A stretch of DNA of 64,000 nt from Paenibacillus selenitireducens (GTDB taxonomy: Bacteria > Bacillota > Bacilli > Paenibacillales > Paenibacillaceae), in the NCBI RefSeq assembly GCF_002021565.1, contig NZ_MSZX01000009.1, forward strand, positions 717-64,716. Reading direction: 5' to 3'. The notes beneath the pieces were generated by a model. That model searched no databases and had not been told where the DNA came from. It saw only the letters and a program-made list of their open reading frames with translations. Shown one piece after another: positions 55,306-63,904 of the stretch; positions within the stretch are counted from its first letter, which is position 1, and each line of letters begins with the position of its first letter. A program made the translations under genes and the position numbers.

Positions 55306-56178
55306 CTATCCTTTAACGCCTGACAGATTAAGACCGTGCATAATGTTCTTCTGAAAGAACAAAAAGAAAAGAAGCGGCGGGACCATGATTGCCGTCAACA
55401 CACTGAACTTGACGTTCCAAGTCAGATTGAAGGATTGAATAATATTACGGTACACCACGGACGCAAGAGGATATTTCTCAGGTGATGTCAATACTAAAGA
55501 CGGCCAATACCAATCGTTCCAAGTTGACGTAAATGAAAAAATGAGCAAGGTAGAGAAAACGGGAATCGACATCGGTACAGCAAGCCGGTAAAAGCAACGA
55601 ATTTCTGATGCTCCATCCAAGCGCCCCGCTTCAAACAATTCCTTATTGATGCCATCGAAAAAGCTCCTCAACAGCATTATATTGAAAGCACTAGCACCGG
55701 CAGGCAGCCAGAACGCCCAGTAAGAGTCAATTAACCCGAGGCTCTGCAGGTTCAAAAAGCTAGGAATCATGTACGTCGCGCTCGGGATCATGAGCGTGCT
55801 CATAAAAAAGAGCGTGACCCCCTTACGAAATGGCAGCTTCATCTGGGAGAGACTAAAAGCTGCGAGACTTACGATCATTAAAGAGATAACGGCATTTCCA
55901 CCAAAAAGAATCAGCGTATTCCATAAAGGTCGAATGAAATCCACATACTTGAATCCTTCCGCATAATTACTCCATTGGAACTGGTGCGGGAAGAGAGTTG
56001 GTGGAAATGAGAATATTTCCTGATTGGTTTTGAATGAAGAGAAGATCGTTGTCGCAAATGGATACAACATCGTCACGGCGAGTACGAGAAGGGCAAGCAG
56101 CATGATGGAATATCCGATCTGAACCGATCCTTTCTTGAAATCAAACGATGACATAATACTGCGTTCACGATTGCTCAT
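55306..56178 (-). CDS. Carbohydrate ABC transporter permease (MalG/CUT1 type)
   Basis: A 290-residue membrane subunit with six spans, the first at about residues 19-40 (IGYSIMLLALLVLAVTMLYPF). The EAA motif is ELFEAGRLDGASEIRCFYRLAVPM (about 175-198). The protein ends MHGLNLSGVKG, as in MalG-type permeases. Its ATG overlaps the stop of the other permease by 4 bases (ATGA), so translation is coupled. The ATPase must come from elsewhere. Confidence 0.93.
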   Translation of the reverse strand: MSNRERSIMSSFDFKKGSVQIGYSIMLLALLVLAVTMLYPFATTIFSSFKTNQEIFSFPPTLFPHQFQWSNYAEGFKYVDFIRPLWNTLILFGGNAVISLMIVSLAAFSLSQMKLPFRKGVTLFFMSTLMIPSATYMIPSFLNLQSLGLIDSYWAFWLPAGASAFNIMLLRSFFDGINKELFEAGRLDGASEIRCFYRLAVPMSIPVFSTLLIFSFTSTWNDWYWPSLVLTSPEKYPLASVVYRNIIQSFNLTWNVKFSVLTAIMVPPLLFFLFFQKNIMHGLNLSGVKG

Positions 56179-57092
56179 GCTTCTTTGCTCCTTCCTTGGA
56201 AATGGTAAAGTACGATCGACAGGGATGTAAGCACAAGAAACATGAGAACCCCCATTGCAGAAGCTCTTCCAAAATTTAAGTTCGTAAATGCTTCATTAAT
56301 GATCTGGTACATGTACGTAAGCGTCGCATTGTTCGGGCCGCCGCCCGTCAGTGCCATATGCGTCATAAAGCCTTGGGATGTACTAATCAACTGTAGAATG
56401 AACATCAGCACATAAAGGTGACGAATGCCAGGAATCGTAATATGGCGAATTCGCTGCAATACACCTGCACCGTCAATTTCGGCAGCCTCGTATAAGTCCT
56501 TAGATATGCCTACAATACCCGCCAAATAGATGAGTGTTGCTCCACCAAATGCTTGCCACGTTTCGGCAATCACGATCGAGATCATGGCTATACTTTTATC
56601 GGTTAGCCACATAAATTGGTGATTACCAAACCATGATGCGATCTGATTTGCTGGCCCAAGCGGGTCGTATAACCATTGCCACATACCATAGAGTACAACA
56701 GCCGGAACAATGTGTGGCAGATACACGATTAACCGCATGGCGCCTTGAAACCTCCGCAGCTCGGATATCGCAATGGAAACGATACTCGGTACCCAGAACC
56801 CGAACAGCACGCATAGCAACATATAATAGATCGTGTTCCAAATTGAAATACCCAAGGCGCTGTTCGCTAATACCTCGCGATAATTGCTTAGGCCAATGAA
56901 TTCGTTACCCTTTATGAAGTCGACATGCATGAAACTGTACATCACCCCTTTGGCAATGGGCGTCCAAAGAAACAAACAAAACACGATTAAAGCCGGTAAC
57001 AGGAACAGAATTCCCCAGAAGTAATCCCTGGTTTTTTTAATAAGCGGGTGAACCGTATGTCTTTCCTTGACCCTTGCGGCTTGTGTGGACAC
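56175..57092 (-). CDS. Carbohydrate ABC transporter permease (MalF/CUT1 type)
   Basis: A 305-residue membrane subunit. The first span is at about residues 27-49 (YFWGILFLLPALIVFCLFLWTPI), preceded by a charged cytosolic tail. The EAA motif is LYEAAEIDGAGVLQRIRHITIPGI (about 205-228). It is the first gene of the permease-permease-binding-protein-PL22 unit, and starts about 110 bases after the terminator of the histidine kinase gene, so the importer has its own promoter in 57093-57195. Confidence 0.93.
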   Translation of the reverse strand: MSTQAARVKERHTVHPLIKKTRDYFWGILFLLPALIVFCLFLWTPIAKGVMYSFMHVDFIKGNEFIGLSNYREVLANSALGISIWNTIYYMLLCVLFGFWVPSIVSIAISELRRFQGAMRLIVYLPHIVPAVVLYGMWQWLYDPLGPANQIASWFGNHQFMWLTDKSIAMISIVIAETWQAFGGATLIYLAGIVGISKDLYEAAEIDGAGVLQRIRHITIPGIRHLYVLMFILQLISTSQGFMTHMALTGGGPNNATLTYMYQIINEAFTNLNFGRASAMGVLMFLVLTSLSIVLYHFQGRSKEA

Positions 57093-57195
57093 CCCCTCAC
57101 ATCCTTTCTATATTTGGTATACTTCTTATTGTAAAGAAAACCAGATATAGAGCCCATGACGACTCCTCCGAACTCTATGATGAATTCTATCCATT

Positions 57196-57221
57196 AATAA
57201 AACCGCCCTGTTCAGGCGGTT
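57196..57221 (-). terminator. Terminator after the two-component genes
   Basis: Minus-strand AACCGCCTGAACAGGGCGGTT forms a 7-bp stem followed by a TTATT run. It is 11 bases after the histidine kinase stop, separating the regulator genes from the importer operon. Confidence 0.8.
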
Positions 57222-57231
57222 CTTTAGTTAA

Positions 57232-59052
57232 CTATGCAATATATACGGCAAGGTCTTGCTCGGTCTGGATAGCGGGCAGCTTAATCAAAACTTTCGTTCC
57301 GCCTTCTTCCCGTGCAGCGTAAGTCAGTCCGTACGCATCTCCAAATCTTAATTGGATACGTTTATGTACATTCCGGATGCCAAAACCTTTGTCCGGATCA
57401 GCGGTTCCTGACAAAAGCGTATGAATCTTCTCCAAATCCAGCGGCCGAAAACCGTTATCCTCCACGGATATAAGAAGGGTGCCCTCCGTAACCTGGATGC
57501 CGATCCAAACTTCCCCTTCCCCGTCCATCTTACCGATCCCATGGAGAATGCTATTTTCGACGAGAGGCTGAATAATTACTTTTGGCAGTAAATAGTCTTC
57601 AATCCCCTCTTCCAGATGAATATGGAAATGAAACGAATGATTATATCGTTTCTCCTGAAGGTGTAAATACGCTTCGACGTGATTCAATTCTTCCTGGAGC
57701 GTAATGATTTCTTTGCCACGGCTTAGACCGATCCGCAGCATGGTCGACAAGTCTCTGACCATGTCAGCAACTTCCGGCACACCGCCTCGTATCCCATACC
57801 AATATACGGAATCTAAAGTATTGTACAGCAAATGCGGCGTGATTTGGGAATGCATCAAGTTCAACTCAGACTCTTTCTGCTTTATTTCCATCACATATTT
57901 TTCTTTGACCAACTGATTCAACCGTTCCGTCATCAAATAAAAAGCGCGGTAGGAAGTACCTATTTCATCTTTTCGATCTTCTTCTGCATATCTTTTCATT
58001 TCTTTACCGGGCTCATAGGAACGGGTGAGGCTAGCTAATCTCGCCATCGGCCTTAAGACAGACTTCCCTAAATAGAACAAGAAGAACAAAATAATGACGA
58101 AATAGCATATCGCGATTATCCGAATAATCCGCTGTACTTCATTATAAGAACCTAATAATGAGCGGAGTGGAATCTCATAGATGAGTCGATCGGCATATGA
58201 AAGGCTGTCATGATAGACATACATATGGCTGTCCGTAACCCACACGTTAGGCAGCAATTCAGTTCCGTGATCCGGGATGATGAAGGTTGATTCCCCTGTA
58301 TCCGATCCGACAAGCACCGTACCTTTTGTATCCGTTAGGAATACTCTTGTATGTTCTGGAAGCGTAATAGAGTTCATTTCTGTCGTCAACAGTTTTTCGA
58401 TCTCCGTAGCCACTAATACGCTGATGGGTTCTCCACCCTGAGAAAGATCCGTGACAGATCTAATTAAAGCGATCGTTTTTCGCGAATTTTGATTGAATCC
58501 GAATTGATCGATACGTTCTACCAAGGCTTTACCGTCTGCTTCCACCGCTTTTTGGATCCAATCCCTTTCTGCCAGACTTTCAATAAAAAAAACACCAGCG
58601 CCCGATACATTGCTAGAAGGGGCAAAATAATAATTACTAGATTGCTTCGTCAGTACGAACAATGAATAGTTCACATTCATCGAATAGTTGCTAAGCAAGT
58701 TTTCGGTTGCGATGTATTTCTGTAAGCCTTGTTCCGCATGTAATACCCTATCATCTCTCCATTGCTGAATAAGTTCGGAACTCATGATGTTCATAAGCTT
58801 CTGGTCTACGGAATCCATTACGCGATCCATCGTCGCATGATTTTGTTTATTTAATTCGGACAAGGCTTGTCCTACCTGAATTTTAATCGAATAGGAGGCC
58901 CGATTGGAGCCAAACCAAAAGATAAGGAGCATCGGAATGAAGATAAATACGATGACAAACAGCACAGCCTTCTTCGTTAATCGTTGCGATTGCGCGCTTC
59001 TGAACAATGTCACGTTCACCCCGATCCATTTGAAAATCTGACTAGCAATCAT
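57232..59052 (-). CDS. Sensor histidine kinase, YesM (HPK7-like) family
   Basis: A 606-residue membrane kinase. Spans are at about 27-47 and 306-329 around an extracellular sensor of about 255 residues. A HAMP domain follows, then the His_kinase region with phospho-acceptor His407 (QITPHLLYNTLD, where most relatives have NPHFLYNTL) and the C-terminal HATPase (LVENSILHG N-box, GFGIRNVHKRIQLRFG G-box). It overlaps the response regulator stop by one base (TAATG). It should sense a sugar outside the cell and phosphorylate the partner regulator at 59052. Confidence 0.92.
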   Translation of the reverse strand: MIASQIFKWIGVNVTLFRSAQSQRLTKKAVLFVIVFIFIPMLLIFWFGSNRASYSIKIQVGQALSELNKQNHATMDRVMDSVDQKLMNIMSSELIQQWRDDRVLHAEQGLQKYIATENLLSNYSMNVNYSLFVLTKQSSNYYFAPSSNVSGAGVFFIESLAERDWIQKAVEADGKALVERIDQFGFNQNSRKTIALIRSVTDLSQGGEPISVLVATEIEKLLTTEMNSITLPEHTRVFLTDTKGTVLVGSDTGESTFIIPDHGTELLPNVWVTDSHMYVYHDSLSYADRLIYEIPLRSLLGSYNEVQRIIRIIAICYFVIILFFLFYLGKSVLRPMARLASLTRSYEPGKEMKRYAEEDRKDEIGTSYRAFYLMTERLNQLVKEKYVMEIKQKESELNLMHSQITPHLLYNTLDSVYWYGIRGGVPEVADMVRDLSTMLRIGLSRGKEIITLQEELNHVEAYLHLQEKRYNHSFHFHIHLEEGIEDYLLPKVIIQPLVENSILHGIGKMDGEGEVWIGIQVTEGTLLISVEDNGFRPLDLEKIHTLLSGTADPDKGFGIRNVHKRIQLRFGDAYGLTYAAREEGGTKVLIKLPAIQTEQDLAVYIA

Positions 59053-60680
59053 TACTCTCGAACAGCATTGGGACTCTCCCCATAATACCGTTTGAACACG
59101 CGGCTAAAATGCTCTGGCGATTCATATCCGACCTCGTCCGCGATTTCGTAGCGCTTCTTGTGCGTATTTAGGAGCAATTGTCTGGCTTCCTCCAATCGCA
59201 ACCGGGTAACGAATTCCCATACGGTTTCGGCTACGATTTGCTTGAATAAGTAACTCAAATAATTGGGACTTAAATGCACATGGTCTGCGATATCCTGTAT
59301 TTTCAATCCTTTGTTCCTATAATTCCGTCTAATAAAAGTAATGGATTGCTGGATAATCGCTTGATCCTGATCTGCCATAGATGAGTGAATAAGTTCTGCC
59401 GCCTCCGTTAAAAAGTCAGCGAGACGATTTTTAATTTCGATTCCTGAGAGCGGAAATTGAAAGAATAGAATCGGTTCAAGCACTTTATACCGGTCTCCTA
59501 CTATCTCTTTCATCTCTAACAGCGTGGTGTAAACCCGATACGCGATGCTCAGCGGGATGCCAGCAGTAGTATCGTTGTCCTCAAAAATAGGTGAGATATC
59601 AGAGATAAACCGGTGGATGGTTCCCTGGATCTCCTCTATTTTTTTTCTGGTCTTAATACTTTCGATCCATTGCTCGGTTTTCTCCTGCCAATTCACACTC
59701 ACCGATGCTTCCTTCAAGGAGAAATCCTCAGCATAAAAGACATTGTGATTTTCATACAGCGCATGCCATTTCACTGCTTTGGCTGCTTCGCGATAACTCT
59801 CTGGAAGTACGGCCAGACCTAACCGTATAGGACTAATGCCAACAACCGCCTCGATATGCAGATATCCTTGAATATTGGTAACAAGCGTCTTCCCGATCAA
59901 ATTCAGCTTTGATATATTTTCCGTTCTTCGCTCCGCATAATCGGACTCATGCATCTGCAGGATCGTAACAATTTGATTGCCTTGACCATAAAAAGCTACC
60001 GCATTCCAGTCTGCCAACGTCTCCTCGATAATATTGATCGTCGCATATTTCAGTAAATTCCGATCCCGAAGCGAGTTGATCGTTCCGCGCTCCTCTCCGG
60101 GTCGTTCCCAAGAGAGCTCAATGACAAGCACCAAATAATAGGGCCCTTCAAGCTTTAATCCAATTTGTTCAAAAATAAACAGGTAATCATCGGCATTCTC
60201 CAATGATCCTGTGATAACTTCATTCAATATATAGGAACGCAAGGATAACATGCCCGTCATCGAAAATTTGAGTTTTAACGACTCTTCCATGAGCCGTCTA
60301 TATTTTTCATGACGTTCTGACAGCTCTGTGCCAACGACTTGAATTAACTGAGGCAGCTGCACAGGCTTAATTAAGTAATCTCTCGCCCCTAGTCGAATAC
60401 ACTTCTGCGCATATTCGAATTGATCGTGTGCCGATATGACAACGACAGGAATATCCGGCTTTTCTGCCAGAATGGATTCCATGAGTTCAATGCCATTCAT
60501 TCCATCCATTTGGATGTCGGTCAGGACAAGATCTATGGATTCCATACGCAAATAATCCAAGGCTTCATAACCGTTCGAGGCCGTCCATACTTGTGAAATG
60601 CTTAAATTCGACATCTCCAGGAATTCCTTAATCCCTTGGCACACAATCGCTTCATCGTCTACAACTAATACGGTGTACAT
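59052..60680 (-). CDS. Response regulator, YesN family (REC plus AraC)
   Basis: A 542-residue regulator with a receiver domain (1-125) whose phospho-acceptor is Asp55 in VLTDIQMDG and whose conserved Lys is in DYLIKPV. A long central region (125-430) follows, then two AraC helix-turn-helix motifs (LKIQDIADHVHLSPNYLSYLF and YEIADEVGYESPEHFSRVFKRYYGESP). Its gene heads a two-gene operon with the sensor kinase. The target is most likely the importer and the PL22-like gene next door, a typical YesM/YesN arrangement. The gap 60681-60920 has no gene; it contains the palindrome at 60783-60798. Confidence 0.94.
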   Translation of the reverse strand: MYTVLVVDDEAIVCQGIKEFLEMSNLSISQVWTASNGYEALDYLRMESIDLVLTDIQMDGMNGIELMESILAEKPDIPVVVISAHDQFEYAQKCIRLGARDYLIKPVQLPQLIQVVGTELSERHEKYRRLMEESLKLKFSMTGMLSLRSYILNEVITGSLENADDYLFIFEQIGLKLEGPYYLVLVIELSWERPGEERGTINSLRDRNLLKYATINIIEETLADWNAVAFYGQGNQIVTILQMHESDYAERRTENISKLNLIGKTLVTNIQGYLHIEAVVGISPIRLGLAVLPESYREAAKAVKWHALYENHNVFYAEDFSLKEASVSVNWQEKTEQWIESIKTRKKIEEIQGTIHRFISDISPIFEDNDTTAGIPLSIAYRVYTTLLEMKEIVGDRYKVLEPILFFQFPLSGIEIKNRLADFLTEAAELIHSSMADQDQAIIQQSITFIRRNYRNKGLKIQDIADHVHLSPNYLSYLFKQIVAETVWEFVTRLRLEEARQLLLNTHKKRYEIADEVGYESPEHFSRVFKRYYGESPNAVRE

Positions 60681-60782
60681 CCATTCATCTCCTTGTTACG
60701 ATGAAACTCTTGTTTTGTGAATTGACGCTGAGGCAAACTGTTATTTTTTTCATTATGCATGGAACAAAACACATTTGTCGAT

Positions 60783-60798
60783 GATCAATTCTTTGATC
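60783..60798. promoter_or_regulatory. Palindrome upstream of the response regulator gene
   Basis: GATCAATTCTTTGATC is a perfect inverted repeat with a 4-base centre, lying about 105 bp upstream of the yesN-type start and flanked by weaker symmetric arms CACAT/ATGTG. It is a possible operator or part of the promoter. The rest of 60681-60920 shows no gene. Confidence 0.35.
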
Positions 60799-60920
60799 CA
60801 TGTGATGTTTCCATCGTAATTTCACATTCGAGTTCCAAAGTAAACAAACGCAACAGCAGACGATAAGAACATATCGTCGCCATTGCGTGATATCAGATTT
60901 GCTATCTCTCCGTAATAACC

Positions 60921-61904
60921 CTAAATTTCCATTCCAAAACCAGAAGATTCTTCTTTCAGGGCCTTTGTCAATCTCTCTCTCAAATGAATTAGCCAATCAG
61001 GTTCATTCGACCATTTTTCTTCTATTGATCTTAGTATGCGAACATAACCATATAAATTAGAAAACCGCCTGCATGCTGGCAAGATGGACGCCATATCCTC
61101 ACCGATATCATATTCTGTGCAATAGCCGTCCCAAAAGAATTGTTTTTTATGGCCAAAGATTTCAGCGGGAATCTCGTCTTGCAAACTTTCAAGTGCGATC
61201 TCAATGTCCATGGCATACCAGTGATACATGGAATCATCAAAATCAATCACGTTACAAGCGTTAGATGCTGGATCATAAAATACATTATCACATTCAAAAT
61301 CATAATGAATAAGTCCATAATTACTTTCTGTGATAGGAAAAGATGAAAAATAATCACGTAATAATTTTGTTTCCTTCAAGGCTGCTGATTCTTGTGGGAA
61401 TTCCATTAAATAATCCTGAATCCAATCTAAAACATCATGATAGGACCATCTTTTGGCTGCTGTAGGCGTATACTGACTAGATAAGTGATGAAGTTTTCCT
61501 AGAGCTTTCCCATAGTTGAAGACAATCGTATCACCAAAGTCGGTCTGATTCATTTGCACCCCCGATACACGTTTAAACACAGAAGCAAAGTATTCGCCCC
61601 AAGGCGTTTGTGCCTCGACAAGCTCTTCACCGTTTTTGGATACAACCGATTCTAAAACCCCGTAGTGCTTGGTACGTAAGTAAGAAATAAAATCTAGTTC
61701 TGCTAAGATATGATCTTTACACTTCTCTGTTTTTGGCGCAAACCTTAATAGCTGGGTCTTCCCTTCGTTTCTAAACGGGTAAATTGCATTTGAAGATATT
61801 CTATAATATTTAAACATCTCTATAGATTCTTGATCATAGTCCCAGTTTTTCAACAGCATCTCAGCTAAATTCACATCATTGAAAAGATATTTTAACTTCA
61901 ACAA
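60921..61904 (-). CDS. APH/choline-kinase-family phosphotransferase
   Basis: A 327-residue protein of the aminoglycoside-phosphotransferase/choline-kinase superfamily. It has the catalytic loop HYDFECDNVFYD (HxDxxxxN) and the metal-binding IDFDD that follows. The N-terminal lobe has the usual ATP-binding strands around FAPKTEKCKDHI. The substrate may be a small molecule; antibiotic resistance is possible but not shown. A longer reading from 61922 begins at an ATG that overlaps the AGGAG ribosome binding site, so a TTG at 61904 is preferred. It lies about 40 bases downstream of the RsgA-like gene, perhaps in one transcript. Confidence 0.82.
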   Translation of the reverse strand: MLKLKYLFNDVNLAEMLLKNWDYDQESIEMFKYYRISSNAIYPFRNEGKTQLLRFAPKTEKCKDHILAELDFISYLRTKHYGVLESVVSKNGEELVEAQTPWGEYFASVFKRVSGVQMNQTDFGDTIVFNYGKALGKLHHLSSQYTPTAAKRWSYHDVLDWIQDYLMEFPQESAALKETKLLRDYFSSFPITESNYGLIHYDFECDNVFYDPASNACNVIDFDDSMYHWYAMDIEIALESLQDEIPAEIFGHKKQFFWDGYCTEYDIGEDMASILPACRRFSNLYGYVRILRSIEEKWSNEPDWLIHLRERLTKALKEESSGFGMEI

Positions 61905-61943
61905 AGTTAGACAACTCCTCATAAATTAGTATTCATTCCACGT

Positions 61944-63017
61944 TCAGTGTTTACTTTTCTTGCTATATTTCCGCATGTATTCTTTTTTCTTTTCATGGAG
62001 TCGGTTCAGTTCTTTCCATTGGGTTAGATACCGCGTATAACGTTCTCGTGATAATATTCCGCTTTCAATCGCGGGCTTAAGTGCACAATCCGGCTCATTT
62101 CTATGTGTGCAATTCGAGAATTTGCATTGTGCTATGAGATCTACCACATCTGCAAACACCGCATCTAGATCCTCGTCCTCAGCCCACAGCTGCAATTCTT
62201 TCATACCTGGTGTATCAACGATCATGCAGCCGGAAGGGTGAAAGAACAATTGTCTGTGCGTTGTCGTATGCTTGCCCTTGCCGGAATAGTCACTTGTTTG
62301 GCTCGTTGCCTGAACTTCATCTTCTAAAAGTGAATTAAGCAACGTTGATTTCCCCACACCTGATGAACCGAGAAAGACAATCGTTTTACCTTCGACCATG
62401 TAAGTAGCAAGACGGTCGAGTCCCATTTTGTTAGCGGCACTTATTGGCAGCACCAGTGAACCGTTGGCTATGTCATTGACCTGGGATATATACGCTTCAG
62501 GCCTTTCGCATAAATCGATTTTGTTAAGAAGGATAATGACGTCTAATTTCTGATGCTTAGCTAGCGTTAAATACCGCTCAATCCTTGAAATATTGAAATT
62601 GTCATCCATCCCGCACATGACGAAAACCACATCTAGATTCGATGCAATGACCTGTTCTTCGGTTATTCCGCCATCGACAACACCGTTCTTCATCTTCCGC
62701 CCACCGGAAATTGGCATCTTTCTTGAAAAGGAGTTTTTTCTTTGTAGAACCGAATGAATAAGCACATGATGTGATGCATTCGCAAGCTCTACTTGTACAA
62801 AATCTCCTACGACAGGATAATCTTTAAGATATTGGGTTGCATATCGAAATCTGCCTGTAACCTTCCCGGTGAATTCACCATTTTCTGAAATCAAGTGATA
62901 CACATCATTATGTTGAGCAATGACCCTTGCTGGAAAGGAAAGTTTGGACTGCGGGGGACAACCTTGTTCATTAAAAAATGAATCCCATCCTATGGACTGC
63001 AATGACTTTTTTACCAT
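61944..63017 (-). CDS. rsgA: Ribosome small-subunit-dependent GTPase, RsgA family
   Basis: A 357-residue circularly permuted GTPase. An N-terminal OB-fold (about 25-100) is followed by the permuted G motifs, G4 NKID before G1 GSSGVGKST and then G3 DTPG. The C-terminal zinc region is CKFSNCTHRNEPDC. RsgA checks late 30S assembly by binding the decoding region. It may be the main copy or a second paralogue. The TTG that opens a longer reading is part of the GGAGGT site, so the ATG at 63017 is used. An intrinsic terminator and a small leader ORF lie just upstream, suggesting attenuation. Confidence 0.9.
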   Translation of the reverse strand: MVKKSLQSIGWDSFFNEQGCPPQSKLSFPARVIAQHNDVYHLISENGEFTGKVTGRFRYATQYLKDYPVVGDFVQVELANASHHVLIHSVLQRKNSFSRKMPISGGRKMKNGVVDGGITEEQVIASNLDVVFVMCGMDDNFNISRIERYLTLAKHQKLDVIILLNKIDLCERPEAYISQVNDIANGSLVLPISAANKMGLDRLATYMVEGKTIVFLGSSGVGKSTLLNSLLEDEVQATSQTSDYSGKGKHTTTHRQLFFHPSGCMIVDTPGMKELQLWAEDEDLDAVFADVVDLIAQCKFSNCTHRNEPDCALKPAIESGILSRERYTRYLTQWKELNRLHEKKKEYMRKYSKKSKH

Positions 63018-63049
63018 ACCTACCTCCAACTACCTCTTTTTTTGAACGC

Positions 63050-63079
63050 AAAAAGACCGCAAGGCAATGCTTGCGGTCT
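63050..63079 (-). terminator. Intrinsic terminator between leader ORF and rsgA
   Basis: On the minus strand AGACCGCAAG and CTTGCGGTCT form a perfect 10-bp stem with a 6-base loop, followed by TTTTTG. It is about 35 bases before the rsgA start, so transcripts from upstream would stop unless antiterminated. Confidence 0.85.
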
Positions 63080-63090
63080 ACGTAATTCTC

Positions 63091-63135
63091 GTTAATGGGT
63101 AAAAAGGCAAATGTAAATAACCCCTATCCATTAAC
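63091..63135 (-). repeat. Hairpin between leader ORF and terminator
   Basis: GTTAATGG and CCATTAAC form an 8-bp stem over a loop of about 28 bases, between the leader ORF and the rsgA terminator. It may be part of an attenuator. Confidence 0.5.
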
Positions 63136-63168
63136 AGGAAAAAAATGATCAGCAATATCCTTGAACGT

Positions 63169-63186
63169 GGCAGACGACCGTCTGCC
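63169..63186 (-). repeat. Perfect GC-rich palindrome after the leader ORF
   Basis: GGCAGACGACCGTCTGCC is a perfect 18-bp palindrome, only 10 bases after the stop of the 17-codon ORF. As RNA it would fold into a very stable hairpin with a minimal loop. Confidence 0.6.
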
Positions 63187-63195
63187 CTACAATAT

Positions 63196-63249
63196 TCAGT
63201 TTAAAATCACCTTATAAGTTACTGTAGTTAGATTAGCCCGGCTTTTCAT
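63196..63249 (-). CDS. Putative 17-residue leader peptide upstream of rsgA
   Basis: A short ORF MKSRANLTTVTYKVILN starts with ATG 7 bases after a strong GGGAGTG ribosome binding site. It is followed by two hairpins and an intrinsic terminator, all before the RsgA-type gene. The organisation recalls leader peptides that control ribosome-protection or resistance genes by stalling. The peptide has no signal sequence and matches no leader I can name. Its coding status is inferred from the ribosome binding site and context only. Confidence 0.5.
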   Translation of the reverse strand: MKSRANLTTVTYKVILN

Positions 63250-63340
63250 GCCGCTCACTCCCTTCAAAAACATATTAATTTCATATTACCTTAGATCACT
63301 TGTTTGTGGAAGTAATTTCTAGAATTTCAAATATAGCTAC

Positions 63341-63697
63341 CTATCTTGGAATCTGCTCAATGATTTGTCCTTGATGAGAACGAGCTGTTACGGTAGAATC
63401 TAGTAGCTCTATTCCATCTGTTATTAAGAACCAAAACCTTTTACCGTGATCATACTCAACGATATTTGCTGGATACTGCTCACCTTCTTTAGTAATGAGT
63501 ATGGTTTCAATTTGCGAATCCACTATTATTCCATACAGAATATCCGTATAGTTGGTAAAGTTCTCCTTTAGGCTACTAAATGACCAACCTATTTTATAAT
63601 CCTTTGTGGCAAAATACTCTTCATTTGGCCTGCCCCACTCATAAAAGGCAATAGCTTGATTATTGTCAAGTAGCTCAATATAAGCAATTTTCATCAT
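63341..63697 (-). CDS. Hypothetical protein of 118 residues
   Basis: A small cytoplasmic protein, not recognised. It starts with two ATG codons (MMKIAYIELLDNNQAIAFYEWGRPNEEYFATKDY) behind a weak ribosome binding site and is mixed alpha/beta with a Trp-rich centre (GKRFWFLITDG). An in-frame stop lies about 40 bases upstream of the start, so it is not a fragment of a longer gene. No signal peptide or membrane span is seen. It precedes the leader region of the RsgA-type gene, but the relation is unclear. Confidence 0.55.
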   Translation of the reverse strand: MMKIAYIELLDNNQAIAFYEWGRPNEEYFATKDYKIGWSFSSLKENFTNYTDILYGIIVDSQIETILITKEGEQYPANIVEYDHGKRFWFLITDGIELLDSTVTARSHQGQIIEQIPR

Positions 63698-63848
63698 CGG
63701 CTGGTTTAAAGGACTTCTTTTTCTATCCCTTTTTCATTGCCTTTTGGGCCGAAGTTGATAAACAATATAATGAATACGGAACACCACTTAACTAAACGAT
63801 TCCATTTTTTAGAAAGTTGCATCCATTCAAGCGATATATGTAAAACAA

Positions 63849-63878
63849 AACGGCTACCGTTGAATCGGCGGCCGTTTC
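63849..63878 (-). terminator. Terminator of the gene entering at the right edge
   Basis: Minus-strand AAACGGCCGCCG...CGGTAGCCGTTT forms a GC-rich hairpin followed by a TGTTTT run, about 25 bases after the stop at 63905. Confidence 0.75.
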
Positions 63879-63904
63879 TATGTGGTTCAGACCGAAGTCC
63901 AACC

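Noticed and set aside
60685-60996. Minus-strand open frame of 103 codons overlapping the 3' end of the APH-family gene
   Set aside because: It lacks a ribosome binding site, overlaps a recognised gene in another frame and has a low-complexity, Cys/Trp-rich composition, so it is a shadow.
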